Shown here: piece by piece, positions 50,389 through 58,616 of the stretch
Numbering within the stretch: position 1 is the stretch's first letter
Layout: each line of letters starts with the position of its first letter
Assembly: GCA_034717695.1 (NCBI GenBank)
Contig: JAYELS010000021.1
Location: 160,303 to 224,302, forward strand
Source: NAT127 sp034717695
GTDB taxonomy: Bacteria; Pseudomonadota; Gammaproteobacteria; Pseudomonadales; Porticoccaceae
DNA: 64,000 nucleotides
Reading direction: 5' to 3'
Notes under the pieces: model-generated
Told to the model about the DNA's origin: nothing
Databases searched by the model: none
What the model saw: the letters and a program-made list of their open reading frames with translations, nothing else
Program-made: the position numbers and the translations under genes

Positions 50389-51882
50389 ATGGCGAATATC
50401 AGCGCAATTGCCATGCCCAAGTGGGGCATGGAAATGAGCGAGGGGGTCATCAGCGAATGGCGCCTCGCCGAGGGAGCCACCGTCAGCGCCGGGGATGACC
50501 TGGTGGACGTGGAGACCAGCAAGATCGTCAACACCGTCACCGCCCAGGCCGGCGGCGTGCTGCGCCGCATCATCGCCCAGCCGGGGGAAACCCTGCCGGT
50601 GGGCGCCCTGCTGGGTGTGCTGGCGAGCGCCGACACCCCGGACGGGGACATCGACAGCTTTATCGCCGCCCAGGGCGGCGGCGCGGCGGCCCCCGCGCCC
50701 GAAGCCGAGGCGGCGCAAGCCCCCGAGGTAGCCGCCAAGGCCGCCCCCGCCGAGAGCAACGTCACCCCCCTTCGCGCCGAGCCGCCGGCGGCCGGCGCCC
50801 TCGCCAAACTGGCCAGCGGCGCGGATGACAGCGACCTGCCCGCCACCCCCATCGCCCGGCGGCTGGCGCGGCAGTACGGCGTCAACCTCCACAACGTCAC
50901 CGCCAGCGGTCGCCACGGCCGGGTCACCAAGGAAGACCTGGAACAGGCGATCCTCGCCGCCGGCGGCACCCTGGTCGCCCCCGCGGGTGCCGCCCCCGTC
51001 AAGGCGGCCCCCCGGGACGACAGCGCCGTGCACGCCACCCCGGTGGCCCGGCGCCTGGCCAGGGAGCTCGGCATCAGCCTCCTCGACTGCCGCACCAGCG
51101 GCAGCCACGGGCGGGTCTCCAAGGCCGATGTCGAGGCCGCCGAGGCCCTGCGCCAGCGCCTTGCCGCCGCGCCCGCCGCCCCCCAGGCCCCCGCCGTCCC
51201 GGCCTTCGAGGAGGTGCCGCTGTCCGGCATGCGCAAGACCATCGCCGCCCGGCTGCAAAGCTCGAAGCAGACCGCGCCCCATTTCCGCGTCAACATCGAC
51301 GCCGAGATCGACGCCCTGCTGGCGGTGCGCAAGCAGCTCAACGATGCCAACAGCGGTGCGAAAATCTCCGTCAACGACTTCATCGTCAAGGCCTGCGCCA
51401 GTGCCCTGATGCGGGTGCCGGACCTCAACGTCCAGTTCGACGGCACCAGCCTCAAGCGCTTTGCCAGCGCCGACATCTCCGTGGCGGTGGCCATTCCCGA
51501 TGGGCTTATCACCCCCATCGTCAGGGGCGCCGAGGGCAAGGGGCTCATCGCCCTGTCCAACGAGATCCGCGACCTGTCCACCCGGGCCAAGCTCGGCACC
51601 CTGGCGGCGGCGGAATTCCAGGGGGGCACCTTCACGGTGTCCAACCTCGGCATGTTCGGGGTCAGCCAGTTCGACGCCATCATCAACCCGCCCCAGTGCG
51701 CCATCCTCGCGGTGGGCGCCGGCCAGCAGCGGCCGGTGGTGCGCAACGGCGAGCTGGCGGTGGCCACGGTGGTGACACTGTCCCTGGCCAGCGATCACCG
51801 CATCATCGACGGCGCCCTGGCGGCGAAATTCATGGGCGTGCTCAAGGGCTTCCTCGAACAGCCCGCCACCATGCTGGGCTGA
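50389..51882 (+). CDS. Dihydrolipoamide acyltransferase E2 with two E3-binding domains
   Basis: 497 aa from ATG 50389; frames starting further upstream overlap E1 beta. One lipoyl domain (residues 1-80; lipoyl Lys45 in ETSK), an Ala/Pro-rich linker, a first peripheral-subunit-binding domain at about 151-187 (TPIARRLARQYGV, GRHGRVTKEDLEQ), a second at about 215-253 (TPVARRLARELGI, GSHGRVSKADVEA), then the catalytic domain (275-497) with DHRIIDG near 469. It accepts the acyl group from E1 and passes it to CoA. Two binding domains after a single lipoyl domain is unusual. Confidence 0.93.
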   Translation: MANISAIAMPKWGMEMSEGVISEWRLAEGATVSAGDDLVDVETSKIVNTVTAQAGGVLRRIIAQPGETLPVGALLGVLASADTPDGDIDSFIAAQGGGAAAPAPEAEAAQAPEVAAKAAPAESNVTPLRAEPPAAGALAKLASGADDSDLPATPIARRLARQYGVNLHNVTASGRHGRVTKEDLEQAILAAGGTLVAPAGAAPVKAAPRDDSAVHATPVARRLARELGISLLDCRTSGSHGRVSKADVEAAEALRQRLAAAPAAPQAPAVPAFEEVPLSGMRKTIAARLQSSKQTAPHFRVNIDAEIDALLAVRKQLNDANSGAKISVNDFIVKACASALMRVPDLNVQFDGTSLKRFASADISVAVAIPDGLITPIVRGAEGKGLIALSNEIRDLSTRAKLGTLAAAEFQGGTFTVSNLGMFGVSQFDAIINPPQCAILAVGAGQQRPVVRNGELAVATVVTLSLASDHRIIDGALAAKFMGVLKGFLEQPATMLG

Positions 51883-51891
51883 GGGACGACA

Positions 51892-53289
51892 ATGGACAAG
51901 CAATTCGACCTGATGGTGGTGGGCGGCGGCCCCGGCGGCTACGTGGCCGCCATCCGCGCCGCCCAGCTGGGGTTCAAGACCGCCCTGGTTGAACGGGAAC
52001 ACCTCGGCGGCGTATGCCTCAACTGGGGCTGCATTCCCACCAAGGCGCTGCTCAGGGGCGCCGAGGTGGCCCACACCCTGGACAGCGCCGCCGCCTTTGG
52101 CTTCAGCGTCGACAACGTGCGCTTCGACATCGCCAAGCTGGTGGCCCACAGCCGCGCCGTGGCCGGGCGGCTGACCCAGGGCATCGCCTACCTGATGAAG
52201 AAAAACGCCATCACCCTGATCGACGGCGAGGCGCGGGTCAGCGACAAGTGCCAGCTCACCGTCAGCCACCAGGGTGTCGAGACGGTCTACAGGGCCGACC
52301 ATATCCTTCTCGCCACCGGCGCCCGGGCCCGCAACCTACCCGGCATCGCCGTGGACGGCGAGCGCGTCTGGGGCGCCCGGGAAGCCATGACCCCGAGCAC
52401 CCTGCCGGGGCGCCTGCTGGTGATCGGCGCCGGCGCCATCGGTGTCGAATTCGCCAGCCTCTACCGGGATCTCGGCAGCGAGGTCACCCTGGTGGAGGCG
52501 GTGGAGCGCATCCTCCCCGCCGAGGACGCCGAGATCTCCGCCCTCGCCCACAAGGCCTTCAAGGCCCGGGGCATCGCCATCCACACCGGCACCACCGTCA
52601 GCGCCCTGGCCCACCAGGGGGACGGCGTGCGCGCCACCCTCAGGGACGGCCAGGGCAGCGAACAACATCTCGACATCGACAGGGTCATCCTCGCCGTGGG
52701 CATCACCGGCAATATCGACAACCTGGGCCTCGAGGAACTGGGGGTGGCCACGGAGCGGGGCTTTATCGTCACCGACGAACAGTGCCGCACCAATGTGGTG
52801 GGCCTCTACGCCATCGGCGACGTGGCGGGCCCCCCCTGGCTCGCCCACAAGGCCAGCCACGAAGGGGTCCACTGCGTGGAGCGCATCGCCGGGGTGGGCA
52901 ACTCCCACCCCCTCGACAGGACCCGCATCCCCGGCTGCACCTACTGCCGGCCCCAGGTGGCCAGCATCGGCCTCACCGAGGAGCAGGCGAAAAAGGCCGG
53001 CCGCCCCATCCGCGTGGGCCGCTTCAACCTCGCCGCCAACGGCAAGGCCCTGGCCCTCGGCGACAGCCAGGGGCTGGTGAAGACCATCTTCGACGCCGCC
53101 ACCGGCGAGCTGCTCGGCGCCCACATGATCGGCCCGGAAGTCACCGAGCAGATCCAGGGCTTTGCCATCGCCAGGAGCCTCGAAGCGACGGAGGCGGAGC
53201 TGGCGGGCACCGTGTTCCCCCACCCCACCCTGTCGGAAGCCATGCACGAATCCATCCTGGCGGCGTACGACCGCGCCATCCACCAGTAG
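51892..53289 (+). CDS. lpdA: Dihydrolipoyl dehydrogenase (E3)
   Basis: 465 aa. FAD motif GGGPGGYVAA (residues 11-20), redox disulfide C42-x4-C47 in GGVCLNWGCIPTK, NAD motif IGAGAIGVEFASLYRDLG, and a C-terminal HPTLSEAMHES with the catalytic His. It reoxidises the dihydrolipoyl arm of the upstream E2 with NAD+. The start is nine bases after the E2 stop. A dedicated E3 within the operon suggests a self-contained complex. Confidence 0.95.
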   Translation: MDKQFDLMVVGGGPGGYVAAIRAAQLGFKTALVEREHLGGVCLNWGCIPTKALLRGAEVAHTLDSAAAFGFSVDNVRFDIAKLVAHSRAVAGRLTQGIAYLMKKNAITLIDGEARVSDKCQLTVSHQGVETVYRADHILLATGARARNLPGIAVDGERVWGAREAMTPSTLPGRLLVIGAGAIGVEFASLYRDLGSEVTLVEAVERILPAEDAEISALAHKAFKARGIAIHTGTTVSALAHQGDGVRATLRDGQGSEQHLDIDRVILAVGITGNIDNLGLEELGVATERGFIVTDEQCRTNVVGLYAIGDVAGPPWLAHKASHEGVHCVERIAGVGNSHPLDRTRIPGCTYCRPQVASIGLTEEQAKKAGRPIRVGRFNLAANGKALALGDSQGLVKTIFDAATGELLGAHMIGPEVTEQIQGFAIARSLEATEAELAGTVFPHPTLSEAMHESILAAYDRAIHQ

Positions 53290-53306
53290 GCCGAGGCATC
53301 AGCACC

Positions 53307-53738
53307 ATGAGCACACAGATTCCCCTCCACGACGGCCTCTACACCTGGCCCGCCCCGCGCCCGCAACTGCTCGGCAGCCGCTGCAGACGCTGCGGCGAGA
53401 CGGCCTTCCCGGCCCAGGACGACTGCCGCCACTGCGGCGCCACCGATGCCGAGGTGGTGCCCATCGGCGATCGCGGCACCCTGTGGACCTGGACCATCCA
53501 GGGCTTCCTGCCCAAGACCCCTTACAACAGCGGCGAGACCGAGGAAACCTTCAAGCCCTACCGCGTCGGCTACGTGGAAATGCCCGGCGGCGTGCGGGTG
53601 GAGGCGCGCCTTCGGGAGAGCAGCCCGGAGCAGCTGCGCATCGGCATGGCCATGCAACTGGAGATCGTGCCCTTTCGGGTCGACGCCAACGGCGACGAGC
53701 GCATGACCTTCGTGTTTCGCGCCTGCGACGGGGAATGA
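53307..53738 (+). CDS. Zn-ribbon / OB-fold protein (DUF35 family)
   Basis: 143 aa from ATG 53307; frames from further upstream overlap E3. N-terminal rubredoxin-like zinc ribbon C-R-R-C ... C-R-H-C (about residues 26-43), then an OB fold (GTLWTWTIQGF, YRVGYVEMPGGVRVEARL). DUF35 proteins are partners of thiolase-like enzymes, for example the ChsH2 C-terminal domain with Ltp2, and acetoacetyl-CoA synthase-type complexes. The next gene is thiolase-like, which supports a two-subunit enzyme. Confidence 0.9.
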   Translation: MSTQIPLHDGLYTWPAPRPQLLGSRCRRCGETAFPAQDDCRHCGATDAEVVPIGDRGTLWTWTIQGFLPKTPYNSGETEETFKPYRVGYVEMPGGVRVEARLRESSPEQLRIGMAMQLEIVPFRVDANGDERMTFVFRACDGE

Positions 53739-53773
53739 CCCATGAATCCGACCATCGTCACGGGAGCAACACC

Positions 53774-54916
53774 ATGGAAGTAGCCATCATCGGCATCGGC
53801 CTGCACCCCTTCGGCCGCACCGACGGCATGTCCGGCCTGAAGCAGGGCGCCGCCGCCGTGCGCGCCGCCCTGGCGGACGCGGGCCTGACCTGGGAGCAGA
53901 TGCAATTCGCCTACGGCGGCAGCCAGGACGCCGGCAACGCCGACGCCCTGGTCAACGAGCTGGGGCTTACCGGGCTGCAATTCACCAATGTCTGGAATGG
54001 CTGCGCCACCGGCGGCAGCTCCCTCCACGCCGCCTACACCGCCATCAAGTCCGGCGCCTACGACATGGGCGTGGTGGTGGGCTTCGACAAGCACCCCCGG
54101 GGGGCCTTCAATGCCAAGCCCCGGGACTGGGGCCTCGACGACTGGTATGGCGAGACCGGGCTGATGCTCACCACCCAGTTCTTCGCCATGAAGATCCAGC
54201 GCTACATGCACGACCACGGCATCACCGAGGACGCCCTGATCCGGGTGGCGGAGCGGGCCTTCCACAACGGCTCCCTGAACCCCACCGCCTGGCGCCAGCA
54301 GGCCTTGAGCTATGAACAGATCGCCGAGTCGATGATGGTCAGCCACCCACTGCGCAAGTACATGTTCTGCAACCCCGCCGAGGGCGGCGCGGCGCTGATC
54401 CTGTGCAACGCCGACATCGCCCGGCGCTACACCTCAAAGCCCCTGATCCTCAAGGCCGCCGCGGTGCGCACCCGCCACTACGGCAGCTTCGAGGTGTTCA
54501 GCCCGTCCCAGGCGATGCGGGTTGCCGACGCCCCCACGGTCACCGCGTCCAAGGCCGCCTTCGAGCTGGCGGGCATCGGCCCCGAGGATGTCGACGTGCT
54601 GCAACTGCAGGACACCGACAGCGGCACCGAGATCATCCACATGGCGGAAAACGGCTTTTGCGAACACGGCGAGCAGGAACACCTGCTGCGCACCGGCGCC
54701 ACCCATATCGACGGCCGCCTGCCCATCAACACCGATGGGGGCTGCCTGGCCAACGGCGAGCCGGTGGGGGCCTCGGGCTTGCGCCAGGTGTACGAAATCT
54801 GCCTGCAGCTGCGGGGCCACGGCGGCGCCCGCCAGGTGCCCGGCAACCCCAGGGTGGGCTATACCCACGTGTACGGGGCGCCCGGCGTCAGCGGCGTCAA
54901 CATCATCACCACCTGA
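53774..54916 (+). CDS. Thiolase-fold protein (SCP2/lipid-transfer type), altered active site
   Basis: 380 aa from ATG 53774 after GGGAGC. The thiolase fold is clear: GLKQGAAAVRAALADAGL, WNGCATGGSS with C77 in the nucleophile position, and NTDGGCLANG. The usual GHP histidine is Glu (G328-E329-P330), and the second Cys (C-x-G) is absent: the C-terminal loop reads HVYGAPG. It therefore seems unlikely to be an ordinary degradative thiolase. With the DUF35 partner upstream, an Ltp2-like retro-aldol cleavage or a related C-C bond reaction is possible. Not a beta-ketoacyl synthase by context. Confidence 0.82.
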   Translation: MEVAIIGIGLHPFGRTDGMSGLKQGAAAVRAALADAGLTWEQMQFAYGGSQDAGNADALVNELGLTGLQFTNVWNGCATGGSSLHAAYTAIKSGAYDMGVVVGFDKHPRGAFNAKPRDWGLDDWYGETGLMLTTQFFAMKIQRYMHDHGITEDALIRVAERAFHNGSLNPTAWRQQALSYEQIAESMMVSHPLRKYMFCNPAEGGAALILCNADIARRYTSKPLILKAAAVRTRHYGSFEVFSPSQAMRVADAPTVTASKAAFELAGIGPEDVDVLQLQDTDSGTEIIHMAENGFCEHGEQEHLLRTGATHIDGRLPINTDGGCLANGEPVGASGLRQVYEICLQLRGHGGARQVPGNPRVGYTHVYGAPGVSGVNIITT

Positions 54917-54953
54917 TTCCTCGATTACCGATCACCGAATACCGGAGGCAACC

Positions 54954-56339
54954 ATGTCCCAACAACATAAAGAACGGCAGCAGGGCGACGACGTCCGCTG
55001 CGAAGGGGTTTCCTTCCAGGATCTGCTCGACCTGGAGGAAGTGGATGTGCCCGCCTACCTGCGGGAGAACACCTGCCCCTACATGGGCGACGAGGATCTC
55101 GACGTCGCCCGCTACACCTCCCGGGAATTCCACGAGCTGGAAAAGAAAAAGCTGTGGCCCAAGGTGTGGCAGATGGCGTGCCGGGAGGAGGATATCCCCG
55201 AGCCCGGCGACCACTTCGTCTACAACATCTTCGACGAGTCCCTGCTGATTACCCGCACCGAGGACAACACCATCAAGGCCCACGTCAACTCCTGCCTGCA
55301 CCGGGGCCGGTTGCTGCGGGACGAGTCCGGTTGCGTCAACGAATTCCGCTGCCCCTTCCACGGCGCCACCTGGGACCTGGACGGCAACTTCAAGGGCATC
55401 CCCTGCGAGTGGGATTTCCGCCACCTGAAGGACAAGGACATGCGCCTGCCCCAGGTGCGGGTGGATACCTGGGGCGGCTTCGTATTCGTCAATTTCGACG
55501 ACAAGGCGCCGTCACTCCAGGAATACATGGGGGTATTCCCCGAGCACTTTCAGCGCTTTCCCCTCCACGACTATTACAAGGGCGTGCACGTCCAGCGGGT
55601 GGTGAAGTGCAACTGGAAGGTGGGCGCCGAGGCGTTCATGGAATCGTTCCACACGGTGCAGACCCACCGCCAGATCATGACCTTCACCGGCGACGCCAAT
55701 TCCCAGTACGACACCTTCGGCGACCATGTCAGCCGTTCGGTGACCCCCATGGCGGTGCCGAGCCCCCACCTCTCCGGCGTCACCGAGGAGGACATCATGC
55801 GGGACATCCTCGAACTGTCCGGGCGCATGGCCCTCGACAGCGCCGAGGGCATGTCGATGCCGGAGGGTCTCACCGCCCGCAAATACATCGGCGATACCAA
55901 CCGGGCGATCTTCGAGGAGGCCTCCGGGGAAAGCCTCGCCGACGCCACCTGGGCGGAGCTGGAGGATGCCATCCTCTACAGCCTGTTCCCCAACTTCCAG
56001 GTGTGGGTCGGCTACCACGGCAATATCGTCTACCGCTTCCTCCCCAACGGCGACGACCCGGACAGCTGCCTGTTCGATGTGATGATCCTGCTGCGCTACC
56101 CCAAGGGCAGCGAGCGCCCGCCGGCGGTGCCCGTCCACCGCATCCCCGACGACCAGCCCTTCGCCAGCGCCCCGGAACTGGGTGCCCTGGGGCCTGTGTT
56201 CGACCAGGACGACAGCAACATGCCCGCCGTGCAGCGGGGCATGAAGGCCTCCCGCAAGGGCGCGGTGAGCCTCGCCAGCTACCAGGAGAGCCGCATCCGC
56301 CATCTCCACCAGACCCTCGACAAGTACCTGAAGGCTTGA
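54954..56339 (+). CDS. Rieske non-heme iron oxygenase, alpha subunit
   Basis: 461 aa from ATG 54954 after GGAGG; a longer frame overlaps the thiolase-like gene. Rieske ligands C114-x-H116 (CLHR) and C133-x2-H136 (CPFH). Iron site MESFHTVQTHRQ: both His, bridging Glu, and Phe instead of the Tyr before the first His. N-terminal ARYTSREFHELEKKKLW. Part of the operon from P8, followed by a SnoaL gene 123 bases downstream. Confidence 0.93.
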   Translation: MSQQHKERQQGDDVRCEGVSFQDLLDLEEVDVPAYLRENTCPYMGDEDLDVARYTSREFHELEKKKLWPKVWQMACREEDIPEPGDHFVYNIFDESLLITRTEDNTIKAHVNSCLHRGRLLRDESGCVNEFRCPFHGATWDLDGNFKGIPCEWDFRHLKDKDMRLPQVRVDTWGGFVFVNFDDKAPSLQEYMGVFPEHFQRFPLHDYYKGVHVQRVVKCNWKVGAEAFMESFHTVQTHRQIMTFTGDANSQYDTFGDHVSRSVTPMAVPSPHLSGVTEEDIMRDILELSGRMALDSAEGMSMPEGLTARKYIGDTNRAIFEEASGESLADATWAELEDAILYSLFPNFQVWVGYHGNIVYRFLPNGDDPDSCLFDVMILLRYPKGSERPPAVPVHRIPDDQPFASAPELGALGPVFDQDDSNMPAVQRGMKASRKGAVSLASYQESRIRHLHQTLDKYLKA

Positions 56340-56421
56340 CGGAGAGGCTGGACGGGAAACGGGAGATGGCGAGGCGCCCTCCCGCCTCCCGCCCATGACC
56401 CTGCCGGCCAACCGGTCGGGA

Positions 56422-56451
56422 CATTTTCACGATAAGCATTTTCACGATAAG
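56422..56451 (+). repeat. Perfect 15-base tandem repeat before the SnoaL gene
   Basis: CATTTTCACGATAAG occurs twice in direct succession (56422-56436 and 56437-56451). The second copy runs into the GGAG ribosome site of the gene at 56463. Confidence 0.85.
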
Positions 56452-56462
56452 GAGTAACCGCG

Positions 56463-56876
56463 ATGAGCAATACAGGGTCAACCGAGGATCGCCTGGCGAT
56501 CCGCGAACTGCTGGAACACTACGCCGACGCCGTCAACCAGCGGGACGCCGCCGCCTGGGGCGCCACCTGGGCGGAGGACAGCGAATGGAACCTGCCGGTG
56601 GTACCCGGCATGGAGAGCATCAAGGGCAAGGCCAACATCCTCGCCGCCTGGGTGGAATCCATGAAGCTGTTTCCCTTCGTGCACATGGTCTGCACCCCCG
56701 GCCAGATCAGGGTGGAGGGCGATCGCGCCACCCTGCGCAGCTACACCGCCGAAGTGGCAGTGATGCAGAACGGCGAGGAAATCCGCCCCCGGGGCCAGTA
56801 CAACGACGAGCTGGTGAAGATCAACGGCGAGTGGCTGTTCAGGCGCCGCGCCTTCCAGTCCCTCCACGGGGAATAG
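56463..56876 (+). CDS. SnoaL-like (NTF2-fold) protein
   Basis: 137 aa: EDRLAIRELLEHYADAVNQRD, ATWAEDSEWNLP, RSYTAEVAVM and LVKINGEWLFRRRAF. Usual size for one NTF2-fold domain. AAGGAG ribosome site lies within the second copy of a tandem repeat. Last gene of the long plus-strand operon and directly after a Rieske alpha gene, as with the other SnoaL-Rieske pairs. A strong terminator follows. Confidence 0.88.
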   Translation: MSNTGSTEDRLAIRELLEHYADAVNQRDAAAWGATWAEDSEWNLPVVPGMESIKGKANILAAWVESMKLFPFVHMVCTPGQIRVEGDRATLRSYTAEVAVMQNGEEIRPRGQYNDELVKINGEWLFRRRAFQSLHGE

Positions 56877-56885
56877 CAACACCAC

Positions 56886-56924
56886 AAAAAAACCCGATTC
56901 CCGGCCCGGGAATCGGGTTTTTTT
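56886..56924. terminator. Strong bidirectional Rho-independent terminator
   Basis: CCCGATTCCCGG and CCGGGAATCGGG form a near-perfect hairpin with seven A on the left and seven T on the right. It separates the plus operon ending at 56876 from the minus unit ending at 56955. Confidence 0.95.
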
Positions 56925-56954
56925 GTGCCCGGCTGGCGGGCGGGAAGGACGGCC

Positions 56955-57734
56955 TCAGACGCCGGAGAATCCCGCCGTGGCGCCGCCGTCGATGACCATC
57001 TCGGCGCCGGTGATGTAGCTCGACCGGGAGGAGGCGAGGAACATCACCAGGTCGGCGATTTCCTCGGCGGTGCCCATGCGGTGGAGGGGCGAGCTGTTCT
57101 CCAGAAAGGCCCTGGCGGCGGCCGGATCGGGCGCCGAGTTGATGGCGTTGAGGATATTCGGGGTCTCGGTGATCCCCGGGTGGATGCTGTTGCAGCGGAT
57201 GTTGTATTTGCGCTTGGCGCAGTGCACCGCCACCGACTTGGACAGGGCCCGCACCGCGCCCTTGGTGGCCGTGTAGGCCACATCGTCCGGCAGGCCGAAC
57301 ATGCCCACCACCGAGGAGTTGACGATGATCGCGCCTGAGGAGCCGCCGGGATTTTTCTTCATGGCGGCGATGGCGTGCTTGCAGGTGAGCATCACCCCGG
57401 TGCAGTTGATGTCGAAAATACGGTTCCAGGCATCCAGTTCGAGATCCTCGATGTCGCTGTCGCCGCTGTTGATGCCGGCGTTGGCGAAGGCAATGTCGAG
57501 GCGCCCTTCCGCGGCGATGGCATCCGCCACCCGACCCCAGCCGGGGACGTCGGAGACGTCGTGCTGGACGAAACGGGCCCCCGTCTCCGCGGCGATGATC
57601 TCCGCCGCCCGGGCATTGTTGCCGGTGAACACCACCGTCGCCCCCGCGCCGGACAGACGCCGCACCACCGCCTCGCCGATGCCGTTGGTGCCGCCGGTGA
57701 CAAGGGCGACCTTGCCGACAAATTCCTCGTTCAT
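56955..57734 (-). CDS. SDR family oxidoreductase
   Basis: 259 aa: TGGTNGIGEAVVRRL near residues 13-27, FTGNNARAA after beta-2 (not acidic, NADP possible), ANAGIN, NSSVVG and YTATK. The C-terminal ITGAEMVIDGGATAGFSGV is typical. Last gene of the minus unit that starts at 60974. Its closest relatives in the window are the classical SDRs of the 40-45 kb array. Confidence 0.9.
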   Translation of the reverse strand: MNEEFVGKVALVTGGTNGIGEAVVRRLSGAGATVVFTGNNARAAEIIAAETGARFVQHDVSDVPGWGRVADAIAAEGRLDIAFANAGINSGDSDIEDLELDAWNRIFDINCTGVMLTCKHAIAAMKKNPGGSSGAIIVNSSVVGMFGLPDDVAYTATKGAVRALSKSVAVHCAKRKYNIRCNSIHPGITETPNILNAINSAPDPAAARAFLENSSPLHRMGTAEEIADLVMFLASSRSSYITGAEMVIDGGATAGFSGV

Positions 57735-57770
57735 AACAAATTCCTGCTGGTTGACGCGTTATCAGTGGGC

Positions 57771-57839
57771 CGCGCGGCGGGGAGGGAGCCCTCGCCGCGC
57801 GCCGCCACGGCACCCGTTGCCGGGCCCGTGCCCCGTGGC
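57771..57839. repeat. Two GC-rich hairpins between SDR genes
   Basis: CGCGCGGCG (57771-57779) pairs with CGCCGCGCG (57793-57801), and GCCACGG (57804-57810) with CCGTGGC (57833-57839), with an inner GGCAC/GTGCC pair. There is no T-run on either strand. They may be mRNA-stabilising or processing structures between the two SDR genes. Confidence 0.6.
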
Positions 57840-57840
57840 A

Positions 57841-58599
57841 TCAGTAGTTGAGTCGCTGGGTGTAACAGCCGTCCATGACGATGTTGGCCCCGGTGGTGTA
57901 GCCCGAAAGCGGGCTGGCGAGCAGCGCCACCTGGGTCGCCACGTCGGCGGCGGTGCCCATGCGGCCGATGGGAATGGCGGCGAGCACGCTCTCGTAGACT
58001 TCCGGCATGGCGGCCTTGATCTGGTCCCAGGCGCCGCCCTCGATGAACACCGGGCCGGGGCTCACGGAGTTGACGCGGATGCCCTTGGGGGCAAGGTCGT
58101 GGGCGAGGTTGCCGGCGTAGTTGAGCATCGCCGCCTTCATGGCGCCAAAGGGCACGGCGCCGGCGAATTTCTCTAGGGCGGCGGTGGAGGAGATCATCAC
58201 GATGGACGGGGCGCTGGACTTTTCGAGGTACGGCAACAGCCCGTTGACCGCCCGCCAGGTGGCCAGCACGTCGGTTTCGAAATTCTGCCGCCAGCCGTTC
58301 TCGCTGACGTCCGCGCCGCCGGCGCTGGCATTGGCCACGAAGATATCGATGCCACCGAGTTGATCCGCGCACTTGGCGAACCAGGCTTCGAGGGACTTGT
58401 CGTCGGTGATGTCCACCACCTCGCCCACCACCTTGACGCCCTTCTCGGCGACCTTGGCGGCGGCCTCCACTTCATTCTTGTGGCGGGCGCAGAGGCCGAT
58501 ATTGCAGCCTTCCGCCGCCAGGGTCAGGGCGATTTCCAGGCCGATGCCCTTGCTGCCGCCGGTGATCAGGGCGGTCTTGCCTTTCAGTTGCAGGTCCAT
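57841..58599 (-). CDS. SDR-fold protein lacking the catalytic tyrosine
   Basis: 252 aa. The cofactor motif TGGSKGIGLEIA is normal and ARHKNE after beta-2 suggests NADP. NASA replaces NNAG, and ISSTA supplies Ser. The active-site Tyr of YxxxK is Phe: the segment reads VPFGAMKAAML, with codon TTT. It may be inactive in classical oxidoreduction, use another residue, or have a non-redox role. It sits between an SDR and the ACAD pair. Confidence 0.85.
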   Translation of the reverse strand: MDLQLKGKTALITGGSKGIGLEIALTLAAEGCNIGLCARHKNEVEAAAKVAEKGVKVVGEVVDITDDKSLEAWFAKCADQLGGIDIFVANASAGGADVSENGWRQNFETDVLATWRAVNGLLPYLEKSSAPSIVMISSTAALEKFAGAVPFGAMKAAMLNYAGNLAHDLAPKGIRVNSVSPGPVFIEGGAWDQIKAAMPEVYESVLAAIPIGRMGTAADVATQVALLASPLSGYTTGANIVMDGCYTQRLNY

Positions 58600-58616
58600 G
58601 GTGAAACTCCTCTCGA

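Noticed and set aside
48361..53289. Plain acetoin catabolism operon
   Set aside because: No acoR, acoX or acoK is present, and the operon continues into DUF35, thiolase-like and Rieske genes under the island operator.
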